The translations under genes were made by a program, and so were the position numbers. A model generated the notes under the pieces. The model did not search any database, was not told where the DNA came from, and worked only from the letters and a program-made list of their open reading frames with translations. DNA of 64,000 bases, taken from assembly GCA_950295325.1 (NCBI GenBank), contig OX485809.1, positions 14,010,001 to 14,074,000 on the forward strand, written 5' to 3'. Origin of the DNA: Polytrichum commune (Eukaryota > Streptophyta > Polytrichopsida > Polytrichales > Polytrichaceae). Below, piece by piece: positions 45,571 to 59,389 of this stretch. The first letter of the stretch is position 1; each line of letters starts with the position of its first letter.

Positions 45571-47085
45571 TATGTATTCAATATTGACTCTTGATCTTCT
45601 TATTGTGCATTTAGATTTGTAGATTCATCGTAACTATAAAAAAAAAATTGTGTTAAAAAATGTTTTTTGTAATTGAAATTGCAAATGCTACATAACAGTG
45701 GGAAGTTACAATCATGGTATGAGTTTGAAGTGATCAAACTATGAGAATCTCTCTTTGGCTCTCCTTGGCTATTGAAGATATGATGGCATGCTTGTCCCTC
45801 CGTTTACAATCAAAAGCTCATAATATACTTGTTTTTGGAACACTATAACTTATGTTAGACAACTAGGTGCAATTTCATATTTTAATCTTATTCATTGATT
45901 CTGATAAAGAGGTCAAGTAAATGTTCTCATGTTTTCATAGCCACGCCCTCCAAAGATAGGCCCTCTTTACCATGTTTGGTTGATAATGACTCCAAGGAAT
46001 TTTGTCTATATATATGGTGACACAACCATGTCACCTTAGGTACCTTGCAAAGCTCAAATAGTTGATTGTAGTAACCCTAAATTTGCCTAGTTCAATGGGC
46101 ACGCTCTCTATGCCCCAACTATCAAAATATCCAATCACTTGTCTTCCCATGCGCATGAGGGATCGCTCCCATATTGTAGAAAACTATGTGAGAACAATTA
46201 TAGGGTGCACTTTAAAGTTGCAAGCTACAAATTCTAAAACATATAACAAAGCTCGAGTTATATATTGAACTCCATGGTATTGATAAATTAGGGTGTTTAC
46301 AAATTTATCACGTTAGAAAATTTATAAAAATAACATACCATAAGTTTGGTAAGGTGGGTAATTAAAAATATTATATATTACAACCGCACACCATGGATGA
46401 GCACCATTGGATGACATCTCATGGATGTCTCTTGGTAGTTAGATGGTTGAAGGGTGGACAGTAGGCGTAGGTGCATAGATGCGCTCCTCATGTGCGCCCA
46501 TCCCAAGCTTCATCTTTCTTATTTTTGGGTTTTGCTTGCTCGGTATATGGGTGGGGTTTTGAATTCTTGTTGTGATTTATCACATTTTTTGGGGAGCATT
46601 GTCGATGTAGTGGAGGGGGGCAACGTCAGCAAGAGGCGTTCATATGAATGATATTAACCGCGACTTGAGGTACTCAACTTTGGTGAGGTTGTTGGTCACA
46701 AACCAAGTTTGCAATGTCTTTGAAGTTGAGATTGTTGTTACTTGCTAATGCCTATGCTAGCTCAAAACTTATTGGATCTTGCAAGTGCGACGAAGGCGAC
46801 ACATATGCAAAACTCAAAACTCTACTTGGAGGTAATTATATTGTAAATTAGCCCTTTCAATTATTTGATATTGAGAGTAGATGCAAGATTAACTACAAAC
46901 TTGAGGGGCTCAATAGAGTTTTTTTCGGATGTATATGTTCTACCATTAGTTGATCCCAACCTTGAATCCAAAAAGCGCGCACGTGTGGTTGACCTAGGTT
47001 TTGTTTTTGACTCCCAACTAACTTCATAGTGCATAGCAGAGGAGACTGAAATCCAAGAACATGCCCCTCTTGATGACTCTGACCA
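45570..47085. other. AT-rich intergenic DNA
   Basis: No gene was recognised. Open frames are short and unrelated to known families. Confidence 0.5.
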
Positions 47086-47089
47086 CCCA

Positions 47090-47446
47090 TTGCCTCCACC
47101 TGCTAGTTCTAGAATTAGCGGTGAGAGCACTTACCATGTGGCATCTGACATGGAGTCCACATGGGTGAGTGCCAAGGTTATGGCAAGATACTTGTTGACC
47201 AAAGAGAAACTTAGGAAAGATTTAAAACTAGTAACCCTAAAGGACCACCAATGGCACTTTAGATCTTCATACCGTAATTATGTGGCCGTAGTAAAGGTGT
47301 ACCGTGCGGAGTGTTGTAAAGCGCTTGGATCCACCATTGGAGATCATTCCAAGAACACAATTCACAACCTCGTTGCCAATCTTAGAAAACGCCGCCTCAT
47401 GTCTAACATACATGTTCGAAACCGGTGCCAAAGAAAGGGAGCCTAG
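47090..47446 (+). CDS. Orphan 118-codon ORF
   Basis: The frame is open for 118 codons, is basic, and contains the stretch NLVANLRKRRLMSNIHVRN near its end. No domain is recognised and there is no obvious promoter or intron. It lies in a repeat-rich area, so a fragment of a transposable element is more likely than a gene. Confidence 0.2.
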   Translation: MPPPASSRISGESTYHVASDMESTWVSAKVMARYLLTKEKLRKDLKLVTLKDHQWHFRSSYRNYVAVVKVYRAECCKALGSTIGDHSKNTIHNLVANLRKRRLMSNIHVRNRCQRKGA

Positions 47447-47782
47447 TTTAGTGATCATCCCCAATCACAAGCCTCTAAAGGAAAGTCCATTGTCTTGACC
47501 ACATATGATCATCAAACACTAGTGTTAAAACGACCACATAGACGCATCATAAGGTCGCATGATTTCTCAAAAGTTAATACGAAGAGGTGCAAGGTATAAC
47601 CCTTTGTGGTAGAATTAATAAACTTAGCCAACTTGGATGACAAGTCACAGCCTAGTCAACACCTTCCATGTTGATTATGGTTGTTTCAGCCAATACGTGG
47701 TCGATTTAACAATCCCTTATATATAGAGAGAGATTAGATGTACATTATACTAGGGGGTTTGCACATTGTTCCAGATATGTGA

Positions 47783-47815
47783 CTCTCCTCTCCTCTCCTC
47801 TCCTCTCCTCTCCTG
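47783..47815. repeat. Minisatellite (CTCTC)n
   Basis: About six pentamer CTCTC/TCCTC units lie in an otherwise unremarkable stretch. Confidence 0.9.
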
Positions 47816-47974
47816 TCCTGGTGCTGCCAGGTGGCATGTGGGGGGTCATACTAAGTTATTGACTAGGGTTCTGACGCTGGGGAAGTTGATATTTGTTTGT
47901 GTGCCTCTGACTCAGCATCCATTACATCTGACATGTCATAAGCTGTGAGTACACAAACGGGTTTTGTACACGCG

Positions 47975-49330
47975 GCCCACCAAACTCATCCACCGTGGAT
48001 GGATGGATGGATGGACACGACCTGCTCATGGATGTCACCATTCACTCTGGATGAAATATCCTACGCGTGGATGGAAATGTGCGAGAAGAGGGTTCCTAAA
48101 AAGTGCTCTCCACTTGGATGAGTGACCACTCACGTAAACTCGTCTATTATGGATGAACGGGTCATAATATTAACCCTTTGTAGTTAGAGGGTGCGTTCTG
48201 ATGACCTTGGAACTTTCATATCGTTCTAGAATGTTGGGGGCAGTTCAACCCATTTTCATTATCATTTTACATAAATAAAAAAATACTCGACTGCTCGTAT
48301 GTGGAATTTGAGAAGATTTAACAGTTGAAGTCCTCAAGTTGGGGCAACTCGTGAAAATTTTATGAGGTTGAGGGATTCCGTTTGAACCCTATTAGACTAA
48401 TTTGAAGTTTAGGATATAAATTTTAGAGTAAAATCATTCAATGTAGCCACAACATACTGCAAAATCGTTTGTTGCATTTTCACCTTCCTAGTGGATGAGT
48501 TTCATACGTGAAAACCACAATCTTTGGTGCATGCAGTTGCTAAAGGTTGGATCTGTGTGGCATTCAGGTCAACTCATCCATTGTAAATAAAGGGGCTCTA
48601 TTCAAAAATTAAAAATTAAAAATTAAATCTCCCTATAGGTTGAAGGTTTATTGCTAAAAGGTATAGGCCACTAAATTGTTCAATGTGTTTTTGCCATCGT
48701 AATGGATGAGTTGATGCAAAGACCACAAAGTTCTAGCCAATTGCAAAAAAATGCAAGGGCTAGAGCTTTGCGGTGTCCATGTAAACTTATCCATTTGGAA
48801 GGTGCAACGTATTGAGGGATTCTATAGGATAAAAAAATTCCATTTAGAACCATTCCATATTCAAAAATGGTATTTGAATCCCCATATTAATATATCAAAG
48901 TCTAGTTGGAATGAATCAACCCTCGACCTATAAGACACTTGTTTTTCTAAGAGCTCCTTCATCCACTGTGGATGACGTTACCTAGATTCCATGAAGCTCG
49001 AACCCTAAAACTTTAGAGTTGAATGGCTCGAGCTTTGTGGTGTGTAGGTAAGGTCATCCATGATGAATGATTGTACATATTTCCATGAAGCTCGATCCCT
49101 AAAAGCCTATAATCAAGTGGCTAGAGCTTCGTGGTATCTAAGCAAACTCATCCATTGCTTGTAAGTGAGAATGCAACAAAGGTATGGAGTACTTTTCTGA
49201 AATATGATCCAAGAATGGTGTCAGAGACCCATACTAATTTAGTAGGGTCTTGTTGGAGCGACTCTTGACCCTCAACCTGTAAGGGGTTTGCTTTTACTAG
49301 AGGCCCTTCATCCAAAATAGGTTAGTAAAC
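47975..49330. repeat. Array of diverged quasi-palindromes (CATCCAT...ATGGATG)
   Basis: The core AACTCATCCATNGTGGATGAANGGGT, itself a near-palindrome, recurs in degraded form at about 47982, 48145, 48570, 48785, 48956, 49054 and 49147. AAGGTTGAGGG-like and ATTGGATCCC-like words lie between several of them. The same core occurs at 45171 and 45508, linking this to the 44.4-45.6 kb array. Confidence 0.65.
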
Positions 49331-50021
49331 CTAGTCGCCATAGAACCCAAGACTTATGAGAACATGGCATACACCAAGAGAAATTTTGTCCATTCCAACC
49401 ACCCATGCAATTTGTTTAGTGCAACTCATGACAAAAGAATGCACATATAAATCATTTTGATTGTCAACTGGATATTTTTTGTTGTGAAATTTTCGTACAT
49501 AAGGGATTTAATATCATAGTCATCCATGACGTCACTTAGGGTTCCGATGAAGAGTCCGCTCCTAGGGGTCGAAGTTTTTATGTTAAAAGGATGAGAAGTA
49601 CATTCGTATGCAATATTTCCCAGTCTCTCCATGTGCAAGTTAAGGATGAATGCATAGTGAAAATGGAGGATGAAAAGACTGTTCTGTCCCTGCATATCTA
49701 TCGAACATGTACCCAAGTGCATGTAGGATAAGGCCCATAATGAGGGAGTTTGACCCACTTTAGATGAAAGTGGCATATATGCCTCGAAGTGATGGGATTT
49801 CACTGGATCATAATTAATGCTAGGCAATTATCTTAGAGTAACGATATCCGATCCATGATCCGTTGTTAGTTCAAAATTGTGTGTGTGTGTGTGTTTGTTT
49901 TTTGGGAACACTTTGGAGTTATTCCCATAAAGAACAAGTGCATTTACTTTGATTTCCTATTATCTAGTTCGATTTTGATAGTTGAATTCATAACTCATCT
50001 TTGTGATTTGCAATTGGTAAT

Positions 50022-50040
50022 GGGGGGGGGGGGGGGGGGG
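50022..50040. repeat. Poly(G) tract, 19 nt
   Basis: Nineteen consecutive G lie in AT-rich DNA. Similar runs occur at 13246-13256, 17331-17340, 20384-20399 and 55384-55401, and a C run at 13670-13682. Confidence 0.9.
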
Positions 50041-50423
50041 AGACAATAATCACTTTTATGATTATAGCCAAACACATGGCATTGGAAGTGTCATAGTGTA
50101 CATTTGACATTTGACATTGTTGTATTGGGAATAAAACATCGCTTAAAGTAAGTTACAAGTGTTTAGTTGGATTAGTGACACCTCTTACTTGTCCCAAATT
50201 GAGAATATATGTATTTTAATGAAAGAGAGATGCCAACCAAATGTTGGTGTGCATGAAAGATGTTTCACCTTTGGACACATACTCATGTTCGAATATAAAG
50301 TTGAGACCATGTATTGTCTCTTTTTAGAGGTGTTCTCTTGGCAAATAGTTACTAACAATATTATCCCCAAGATCAAAGACACACCTCATTGAATGAAAGA
50401 ACCATCAATTCAATGTTGAACAT

Positions 50424-50466
50424 TCTTCTTCTTCTTCTTCTTCTTCTTCTTCTTCTTCTTCTTCTT
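50424..50466. repeat. Microsatellite (CTT)14
   Basis: An uninterrupted CTT run of about 43 nt in intergenic DNA. Confidence 0.95.
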
Positions 50467-51489
50467 GGTTTGTGTGCGTGTGTGTAGCCACTTTAGATTG
50501 TCAAACAAAAAAAAACGTGACTCTTACTTATAATCAGTGTCTAATCATAAAATGTCGTAATTTCATGAACTCAATTATGTGAACTTCCATTATGGATGTT
50601 TCTTGAAAATATTTTGTGAATTGCTTTGAGCATGTTAAGGGCCTTGAGGGGCTGAAAGTATCCATTATAAGCACTTCTACCTTAGACAACTGACAAAAAG
50701 AGCCTCAAAGGGGCTTGGGAAATCAAGAAGTTTTGTGTACAATCCCATCTCGATAATACAACACCTTGATTATACAATGCATTTCCCATCGACCAAATGC
50801 ATTTCCTAGTGTTAATTTACCCCTATATTACAACTGTGACTTTCATAATACATCATTTTTAGGCATGATTTGTCATATAGCAGAGGTGGTTAACGTGCAT
50901 AAGTGGTAGGTCCCATAATAAGGATATGCCTTGGGATCGATGAGTTATTCCAAATACAATATGAATAAAAATAAAAACATGAATCATGATCATTGGTGGG
51001 TTAGCTTAACTTAAATTGAGTTATTTGTTTGAATATTGGTTCTAGAACATGTGTTGCACTTTCACGTGTGCACTTTTGAGTCTTTGGAATTGGGTGGAGG
51101 TTGAAGAAGAACCGAAGAAAATTCAAGTAAGCTTAAGTAGTCGTTACAAATTTCTTTCCAAGTTTTGATTGAAGGTTGGGTGGAGGTGACTTACTTACAC
51201 CAATTGGTAGGTGAGAGTCGGTGAAGGTGTTTGAAGGGTAGTTGATTTTATGGAAGCGTTAAATGTTGGTGGAGTTAGGGGAATTCATTCATGTGTATTG
51301 GAAGAGTCTAGGGTAGTTGTTGGAATCTTGGTAACATCTTTGGTAGGGACAATTTCAAGTCAAAGTTTTGGTGGTGAGGTGGTGTTTGATATTCGAAGAA
51401 AAATGAGTTGGGTTAGGGGTTTAGGGTATAAGGACTCCTCTCCTCTCCATATTTGGTTTAAATTTGGAGTTAGGCGAAGGGAGTGGTAA

Positions 51490-51840
51490 TCGCTGATGAT
51501 CAATGGATTGCAATTGCAGAGATCGATCTAGCAACTGAGGTCTAGTCTTGAATGGTGTGATGGGAGGATGTGTTGATTGCTGATGATTAAAATGATTGAG
51601 TAATAAGTTTTTGAATCTTGCAATTGATCAATGGATTGCAGTTGCAGAGATTGATCTAGCAACCTAGATTTAATCTTGAATGGTGTGATGGGAGGGATGT
51701 GTTGATTGTTGATGATTCAAATGATTGCGTAATAATTTTTTGAATCTTGCGATTGATCGATGGATTGCAATTGCAGAGATCGATCCAACAACCTAGATTT
51801 AATCTTGAATGATGTGATGGGAGGGATGTGTTAAAGGCAT
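51490..51840. repeat. Three tandem ~127-bp units
   Basis: The units start at about 51500, 51628 and 51756. They share ATGGATTGCA-TTGCAGAGAT-GATC, CTTGAATGGTGTGATGGGAGG and TTTTTGAATCTTGC. Similarity is high, so the expansion looks fairly recent. Confidence 0.9.
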
Positions 51841-51849
51841 GGTTGAGTT

Positions 51850-54800
51850 GGTGGATTTGCCATGGGGTGGAGAAGTCCATTTGGGTTTACATTTGAAAAA
51901 AGAGCCAATGGAGGAGAATGATGTGGATGACTAACCAACACCAATAATCAAGCTTCCTCAAACTCATGATATATCCCATTTTCCAGTGGAACATTCTTTA
52001 AAATTTTCAATTTTAGATGTGATGAACATGCAACTTTTTATGGATAAATCGAACAAGATGTTAATTTCCAACATCAACAAACATCATCAGAAGACAATAA
52101 ATTCCTACTTTCATAGTGTGTGATATGATGAAGACATCATCATGAGACTATGTATGTTTTTAACTTCACATTGTACGATGTTGTGAGCATATTTCTTCAA
52201 TATAAAATGTTATTTCATAATGTAATTTCATTGTGTATACAAAATGACACATTACATCAAAATAAGCCATTTTCTTAAAAAACCTTGATAATACAACATC
52301 TAGATAACACAACATTAGGATAATACGACACTTTCTTGGGCGACCAAACATGTCATATTAAAGAGGGCAAACATTAGTCCAAGCATGAAATTTGTTCCTC
52401 TAGGTACATGTAGGCTTAATTGTGTTCATTTGTGGGTAACTTTGATTTAGGACCACTTGGTGTGATCATTCTCATAACATCTCACCCATGAAGCAACACC
52501 ACATGGTCACCTATGTAACACTTATTAGTCTAAAGACATGGCATGAGCTTTTGGATTTTTTTTCTTTTATTTTTTCTCTCCCAATTAAGGACGTGTCACG
52601 CTTATCTAAGGGTGGGGTTGCATGTAGAATGCTCGATTTCTCTTTCTTGGGAATGAGTGACTCAAAAGGGAAGTCAAGCCTTTGAAGTACCAAAGTACAA
52701 AAGTAGAGACCCCTATTACACTTGAGTACGTCCTTGAAGTTTGGCTTCTTATGGTGTGCAATAAATTCATTATGAAATATCTAGTTGATGAGCAAATTTT
52801 GCATGTTAAATTTCATACATAATGTAGTACATTGGTCCAAAAAATGCGTTGGGATGTACTTGCTGACATTTCATGCATTGTTTTGCAACAATTATAGGAT
52901 ATTGCATTTCTTTATACCATTTAAAGGTTGTATTTGAAATAATGCAAAACACATAACATTTTTTTCCCTTTTTTTCATCTCACATTTACATTACAATGTG
53001 TGTTTATGTGTTATATATATATATATATATATTATTCACCTTTCATTATGGTGGTCTACCATTCTACTTTATTGTTTTCTCTCCCTACTCCCAATTCGGA
53101 GAGGACTAGAAGGCATATAAACACCACTTCAACCCTAAAAAAATCGGAAAAATGTAAAATTGGAGGGGTCAAAATAGACATTCCCAAAACAATTTGCTAC
53201 AAGGATATATGCGATGTTATATCCCGTCAACTATCTTTTTGACGTTGAAAAGTGCTCTCTTTATAACATTGTATGCTTTTTATACTAGCCTTTGCGTATC
53301 TACTTTACCAGCGCTATTCTAGAGCAAAGCTATCAATATCATTAGCAATTTTGGCCCAAATGTGTCCCTAAATAACTGCGTGGATGAAATTGTTTGGAGA
53401 GTATATATGAGGTTGTTTTATTCACTAACTAGCTAAAATATCTATATTATTCATATTATACACATTTATTGTAAGCATCTATGGTGTCACAAATCAAAAT
53501 ATCTTGGTAAATTGAAGGTGTTGACCTGGAGATTGAGGTATTTTTTTCTTCATATTTCTACTTCCCTTTTTCCATACATTCTTTTATAAAGTGTATATTA
53601 TCTATATGTATTTTACTCATAAAATAAATGAATCCTGAGTAGAAGTATTGAACCACATATAACTCTAACTCAACATCTATAGTAGAGGCGCCTATTTATG
53701 ATTAAGAACCCATCATCAATTTATAGGGTATTGGAATTTCAATCAAGTTGGGATTAATTTCCAATCAAGTTGGAATTGATTTTTAATCATACCATAACTG
53801 ATAGTGTCATGACACATGTTTCACTTTTGACTGCTAAAGTGAGGAGGAACGAGTAGTTGAAATGAACAGTTATGGCATACTCTAGACATTGGTAATATGT
53901 TTAGCACAACTTTTGGCTTCACAAATTCACAGTAATTTCAACTTAAGGACCATAATTTCCAGAATTTTGACAATCCTCTTGATTTCTATCTTCCTACATG
54001 GAAAATTTTTGCACCGCCTTATACTTCTCTAGATTTGGTGTAGAATATCTTAAGTGATTGGTTATGGGCGCCTCTACTCTACACTAATTGAAATGCATAT
54101 GCTCCAAGGTTGCATATATATATGCTTGTGTTATGCAGAAATTATAATTCCATGTTTTTGAGGTTTAAAGTCTATAGTATCCATGTTACACATAAATAAT
54201 GTGTTTCTTTCCATACACTAGACTACAAAATTTGTTTAGCACAACAAAACAAGTATAAATAGAGTCACACGTGTGGCAAAGGTGACCAAATATGCTAACA
54301 CTAGCGCATTTGTATGCATTGGTTTTTTTTAATACTTAGTTCTAACTAAAACATTTGTACTAGACCAATAAATAGAAAGTAAGATAGTTTAAACGACTAA
54401 TTTCATATGAGACATTAGTTGGCAAGAATGGATAAAAATACATATGTGTAGCTTTCCATACATAAATAGCAATTGAAAAGCCCATGATGGGTGCCTTGGG
54501 TGTTAAGAGGCTAACAATCTACTAGATCACTAATCGAATCTTAGTAGTTATGCACTTCTCGCTTATCAAATCTAGAGTCTTCTAGCATCCATGAAGTTAC
54601 AACTATACACATCTAGAATTTCATGTACTATGTGGTTGTACTGTGATTATCATGTTGTGTTTTCAAAGGGTTCTAAGATTTTAATGCTAAAATACTAAGT
54701 ATTTCCTACTCCACCTTTGTCAAAAATAAGAGCCTTGTCCAAAATTTCGGGGACAAAGAGGGTGAGATGACATCACCCCATGGTTGAGGTGAATGAGAGA

Positions 54801-57800
54801 CATTGTCCTTCATCATCATAGTCACCAAATATTTAAGAGAACCTAACAAGGTATAGCTTTGTCTTCATATCATGCATTTTGGTAACCAACACAAGAGCAT
54901 TGGAGGGTATGACATGTGGCTAGCCAACATTGGCTGGTAGTGACATTTAATGATAAAAAAGCAGGTTGCACTCTAGTTATCGAACTCTGGGTCCATCCCA
55001 CATGTTGGGTTGCCTTTGTGAGATGAACAATACTCAAGTTGAGCATTGTTCATTTTGCAAGGGTGGTCCAACATAAGTGGGATGTGATTCTCATGAGATT
55101 CCCAAAATATGCCACACCCTAGTGTTGAGTGACATTAATGGGATAGTCTTGCAATGAAAAAATTGATCTTGTATTTAACCATATCTCATGCTCAATGTAG
55201 AAAGTTCACGAGGTTTTATAGAATGCCAATGTTTTGTACTAGAACATGGCATTGCTAGATTGGTAGGAAAACCTGGGGGGGGAGTACTTAATACAAAGCT
55301 CAACTTAGTATTCTATATGCTTTTGATTCTCCATGGTGTTTGAAGGAGCTCTTTGTTTGTAGAACAACCTTATAGTGTCCATTGGGGGGGGGGGGGGGGG
55401 GTTGTTATGGGGATTTGCCTTGCAAGTGGTTGTTTAATATTCTCCAAAAATTGAACTTCTTCAATTTGCTCCAAACTAATAATAACAATGAAATGGTGGG
55501 GTTTGGGTTTGGATTTGCATATAAAATCCCGATCAACAAAGGTGTGCTTCCAAAATCATGCGGGCATCCCAAGATATCCCAAGGGTAAACGAGAGACTTG
55601 AAAAAGAGCAAGATGAGGACAAAATCTATACATGTTTCTCATAAGTGGGCTTGTCTTTTAATGCCTCCCTTTGGGGTCGAAGCGCAACCCTCGGCATTGG
55701 AAAATGTGACCGGACCATAGAAAAGCAAAGGAGCTCATGACCCCTAGTGATGCAAGTGGTGTGTGTTGGGGTGGCGGCCTTATATTATGTGTCTCGGATC
55801 CCTCAAAGCTGTCTACTCATAATTAATTAGGGTTTGGACCCCCAAATAGCCTCTCAAAATCCCAAATGCTTAAAGTAAACAAGCTTCCTCCCACAAGGTT
55901 TGGCCTCTTTAGGTTTGGGAAAGAAAATACACAATTGATTAGCAACTTTTGCATGAACCAAATGTCATAAGATGAAGACTAGATTGGCATGATCTCAATT
56001 TGTAACGAACTCTCAAAAAACATGTATGCGATCTTCTTAAGTGGTTATATAGGTATGCACAAAGTAGTTAAGTTAGTGTTGAGTGGGCGTTGAACATTGA
56101 TGTTTTAATTATCATGTGTGTACAACATGATGTTTCCTTGTGCATCTTTTTAATGCCAAAGTATAATTTGCACTTAGGATCTGAGAGGGTTTCAAGGTAT
56201 GAAAGACTTCCATGTGGTAAAATTTCAAGAATATTAGTTTAATAAAAGCCGAAGCATGAAGCACTCTACGGCCTTCAAATCAAGCATTAAATGGGTGTTT
56301 GATGAGTTTCGCTACATGTTATTATGGATAAAAGTGCCCGACATTGATTCATATGAATTTCAAAAGTTTTGTTGGATGTAGATGAAATGTGAACTGTTGA
56401 TGAAAATAAAAAATCTTTGGTTAGCAACAAAAAAAAAATGATTTATTTATGCACTTTCTCGTCATGAATTGCAATGGATGAGGTGGAATGGAGAAGTTTT
56501 CTTCTAGTGCTACCTACATCACTACAAGCACATGATCATGGGCAAATATCATGCGTCACTAAAAATTTATCTTGCATCACTGGGGAAATATGAGTCTACC
56601 ATAGTGGTACATTTGCATTTTTTTTCACCAATGCAGGTGGTTTGCCTAGGACACATTTACTAGTAGTGCATCATGGCAAGAGGGAATTAACCCATATAGG
56701 GGTACCACTCATTCATCTAACATAACAATCCTAAAATAGTTTGTAGTCCAAAGGTTGTTATTTTGAATTTGTATTGATTCGACATTGGAATTACTTTCAA
56801 AGACGCCGAATCAACCTTAGTGGAAAGTATTTTGAGATGAAGCAACCACAAACATGGAGGGGGAGAGTTTTTCACATGGATGGATGAGAGGTATGCTCAC
56901 ATGTGAAAATTCCCTCTCGACTTGCATCATTACCTCTTGAATCATAAATTCAAGGAAGTTGTATTGTGCAACTTCCAGTCAAGCCACAACAACCTTTTCA
57001 GATGTGAAAACGGACAAATGACTTACTCTTCTTGTATAAGAGCCGTCCCTTGCAAGAAGCTACATGCGTGCTTCCATGTGTTGGCCCTTCCAATGAAGAG
57101 AAACGGGCCTCACTGATATCAACACAACTTTTGCCGGTATCTCCAAACATCTTGGTGGATGAACACTTCCATGTGGAGTTAGGTTGCCAACATATAAGAC
57201 AATAGGTATGTCTCGTTGTCAAACTTGGAAGTTGGAATGTGGCCGCTATTGTAGTTTGAATATTGCCAATGGCAAGACTAGATTTATTGAACTTAATAAC
57301 TTGAGATTCTAGTAAACTTCATCTAAATTCAAAGCTTATGAAAAATTTGGGCAAGGTTGAATAATAAGAATCTAGTAATATGCAACCATTTGGTGTAAAA
57401 TACAACAATCTCAGGTCCACACCAATAGGTTTATACAAATCGTTTTTTTTTGCCATTCAAGCGAAAGTCAAGTTCCAATTCTAGATTAGAGAGGCAATCA
57501 AGTTCCCCACCTCAAACTTCAAGTTCCTCCTAGAATTGTGGTGGCCGCCGATTCTTGTTTACCGAGGGAAGTTAACATACACCTCTATGTGAAGGGGGTC
57601 CACATCTCTGTCATGTAGTGATTTTTAGAGACACACCTTAATACCATCATTGTTGGACGTGAACTTTGAGCTCTAGATTTCCAAAACTAAATGATGTAAT
57701 ATAATTTAAAGCCCATGTTAAATTGTGAAAAGTTTTTCGTTCACACTACAATGATTTTTATTTAACTTAATTTTTTTTATTGTGGTGTTCTACTAGATTG

Positions 57801-58600
57801 TGCACCACATCAAAATGAAACTAAATAAATTAGTGACAAAAGGTTGTAATTTGAATTCTTAGCTTCTTGGAGCGCATTGTGGTTTCATTAGATCATCTAA
57901 AAAGTAGGCTCAATTTTTATTGTACCTAAAAGAAAAGTTGTTGCTAATGATTTTAAGATCACATCAATAAGGTAGCAATGTTGATTGAATTGATGATTTG
58001 TTTATAATTAATCTAGAATTGTTAAACTTCAAGAATTTTTTGATAAATATATGCAATAAAATTGTATCCATAATTTGAAGATTATACAAAGAATATACAT
58101 ATAGACTTCAAGGTAAAAAAAAGAGTCCATACAAATTTGACAAATTTTCAATCAAAATAATATGAATTTACTATGTATATAGAAATGTATCAACAAAGAG
58201 AAAAGTAGTTAATTCTTGACATTTCAAATCTCTTGTGAACAACCATCTTTTCATTTTGAAATGAAATCATCGCCATCGACAAGAAAATTTCATGAGGAAC
58301 ACAATGAAACCTTAGAGATGAATTTGCCTTCAAAAAGTCCTTCAGGAAGTTGAGGGTTAAAACCCACACGAAAGAGAAGATTTGTCAAAATCCGCTTGCA
58401 AATGACCAACAAGACCCAACAAAGGTTGAATGCAAACATACATATACATATAATAGCGGTGTTGCTTTCAAGGACAGTCATAGTTGTAATCATGACTCAC
58501 CATGCTCAGCGATGAAGTCAATTGTAGTGTATAAAGTGCAGACAATGCTTTTAGGTGAGCACTTGAATAATTGCACTCAAAAACCCAGAGTAGTGGACTC
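51850..58600. other. Long AT-rich gene-free stretch
   Basis: No coding region or RNA gene could be supported on either strand over 6.7 kb. It holds a TA microsatellite (53012-53033) and a G tract (55384-55401). Open frames are at most 80 codons and unrelated to known families. Confidence 0.5.
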
Positions 58601-58607
58601 ACTGCCT

Positions 58608-58775
58608 TGAGCTTGAGGGTCTGTTGAATTCTAAAATCTCTCATTGGTCGGAAAATGCGGAGACTCGTCTTACTTTACTTTACAGCTTGAGGGCCCGTGA
58701 CCATTGAAATCCAAAATCTCTCATTGGTCGACAATGTGAGGACCGCCTTAATTTACTTGACACTACAGCTTGAAG
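58608..58775. repeat. Tandem duplication, ~80-bp unit
   Basis: Two units share GCTTGAGGG, AAATCTCTCATTGGTCG and ACTT-ACTTTACAGCTTGA, with starts at about 58608 and 58686. A third partial head follows. Confidence 0.8.
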
Positions 58776-59348
58776 GCGTAAGAGACCAAGTAAGTTTGAA
58801 TGGTAAAAAGAAGCATGCATGGAGATCCTACATGGCATGCAAATGGGTAAGTGAAAAGAAATGAAATGAAATTTGAGTTTAGAATCCGCGAGACCAAAAG
58901 GTTTGTGGGACTAAAAGTACATCAAGATGGTTGTCAAACCGGCTTATTCTCTAAAGTGTTGTAGTGCGAACATAAGGTTCCATGAGCGCATAAGGTTTCC
59001 ATACCTTATATTGCTGAGAGAGATTTATTGCATATGAACGTACCTCTCCTCCATCCAACATAAAGACTCGATGTCCTATAAGTTTGTGGCCGATTAATCT
59101 CAAATGACTTTGGCTAGACTAACTCAGGTCTTTTGAAGCTAATTCCGGTGTCATCTAAGGGCTTTTCTGTTGGATGAATGGGAGATGAGGGTTGTGTGCA
59201 ACTCCTTCTCACCCCTTACACCAATGCAATATAACCAGTTTTGATGGGCAATTTAGGGTGTGCCAGGTCTATCGATTTGCAGTGGTCAACAAGTATAAAA
59301 CACCTTCATCATGGTGTTGGGTATGCGAGAATTTACTTGATCTCCACT

Positions 59349-59370
59349 CTAAACCCTAAACCCTAAACCC
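59349..59370. repeat. Short telomere-type repeat (CTAAACC)3
   Basis: Three CTAAACC units match the plant telomere repeat TTTAGGG on the opposite strand. With so few units it is an interstitial telomeric sequence or a telo-box, not a chromosome end. Confidence 0.8.
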
Positions 59371-59389
59371 TTGAAGAACTGTCAAGAGG

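Larger units (their letters stand above)
49340..51480. other. AT-rich intergenic DNA with simple repeats
   Basis: No gene was recognised. It contains a G tract (50022-50040) and a CTT microsatellite (50424-50466). Confidence 0.5.
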
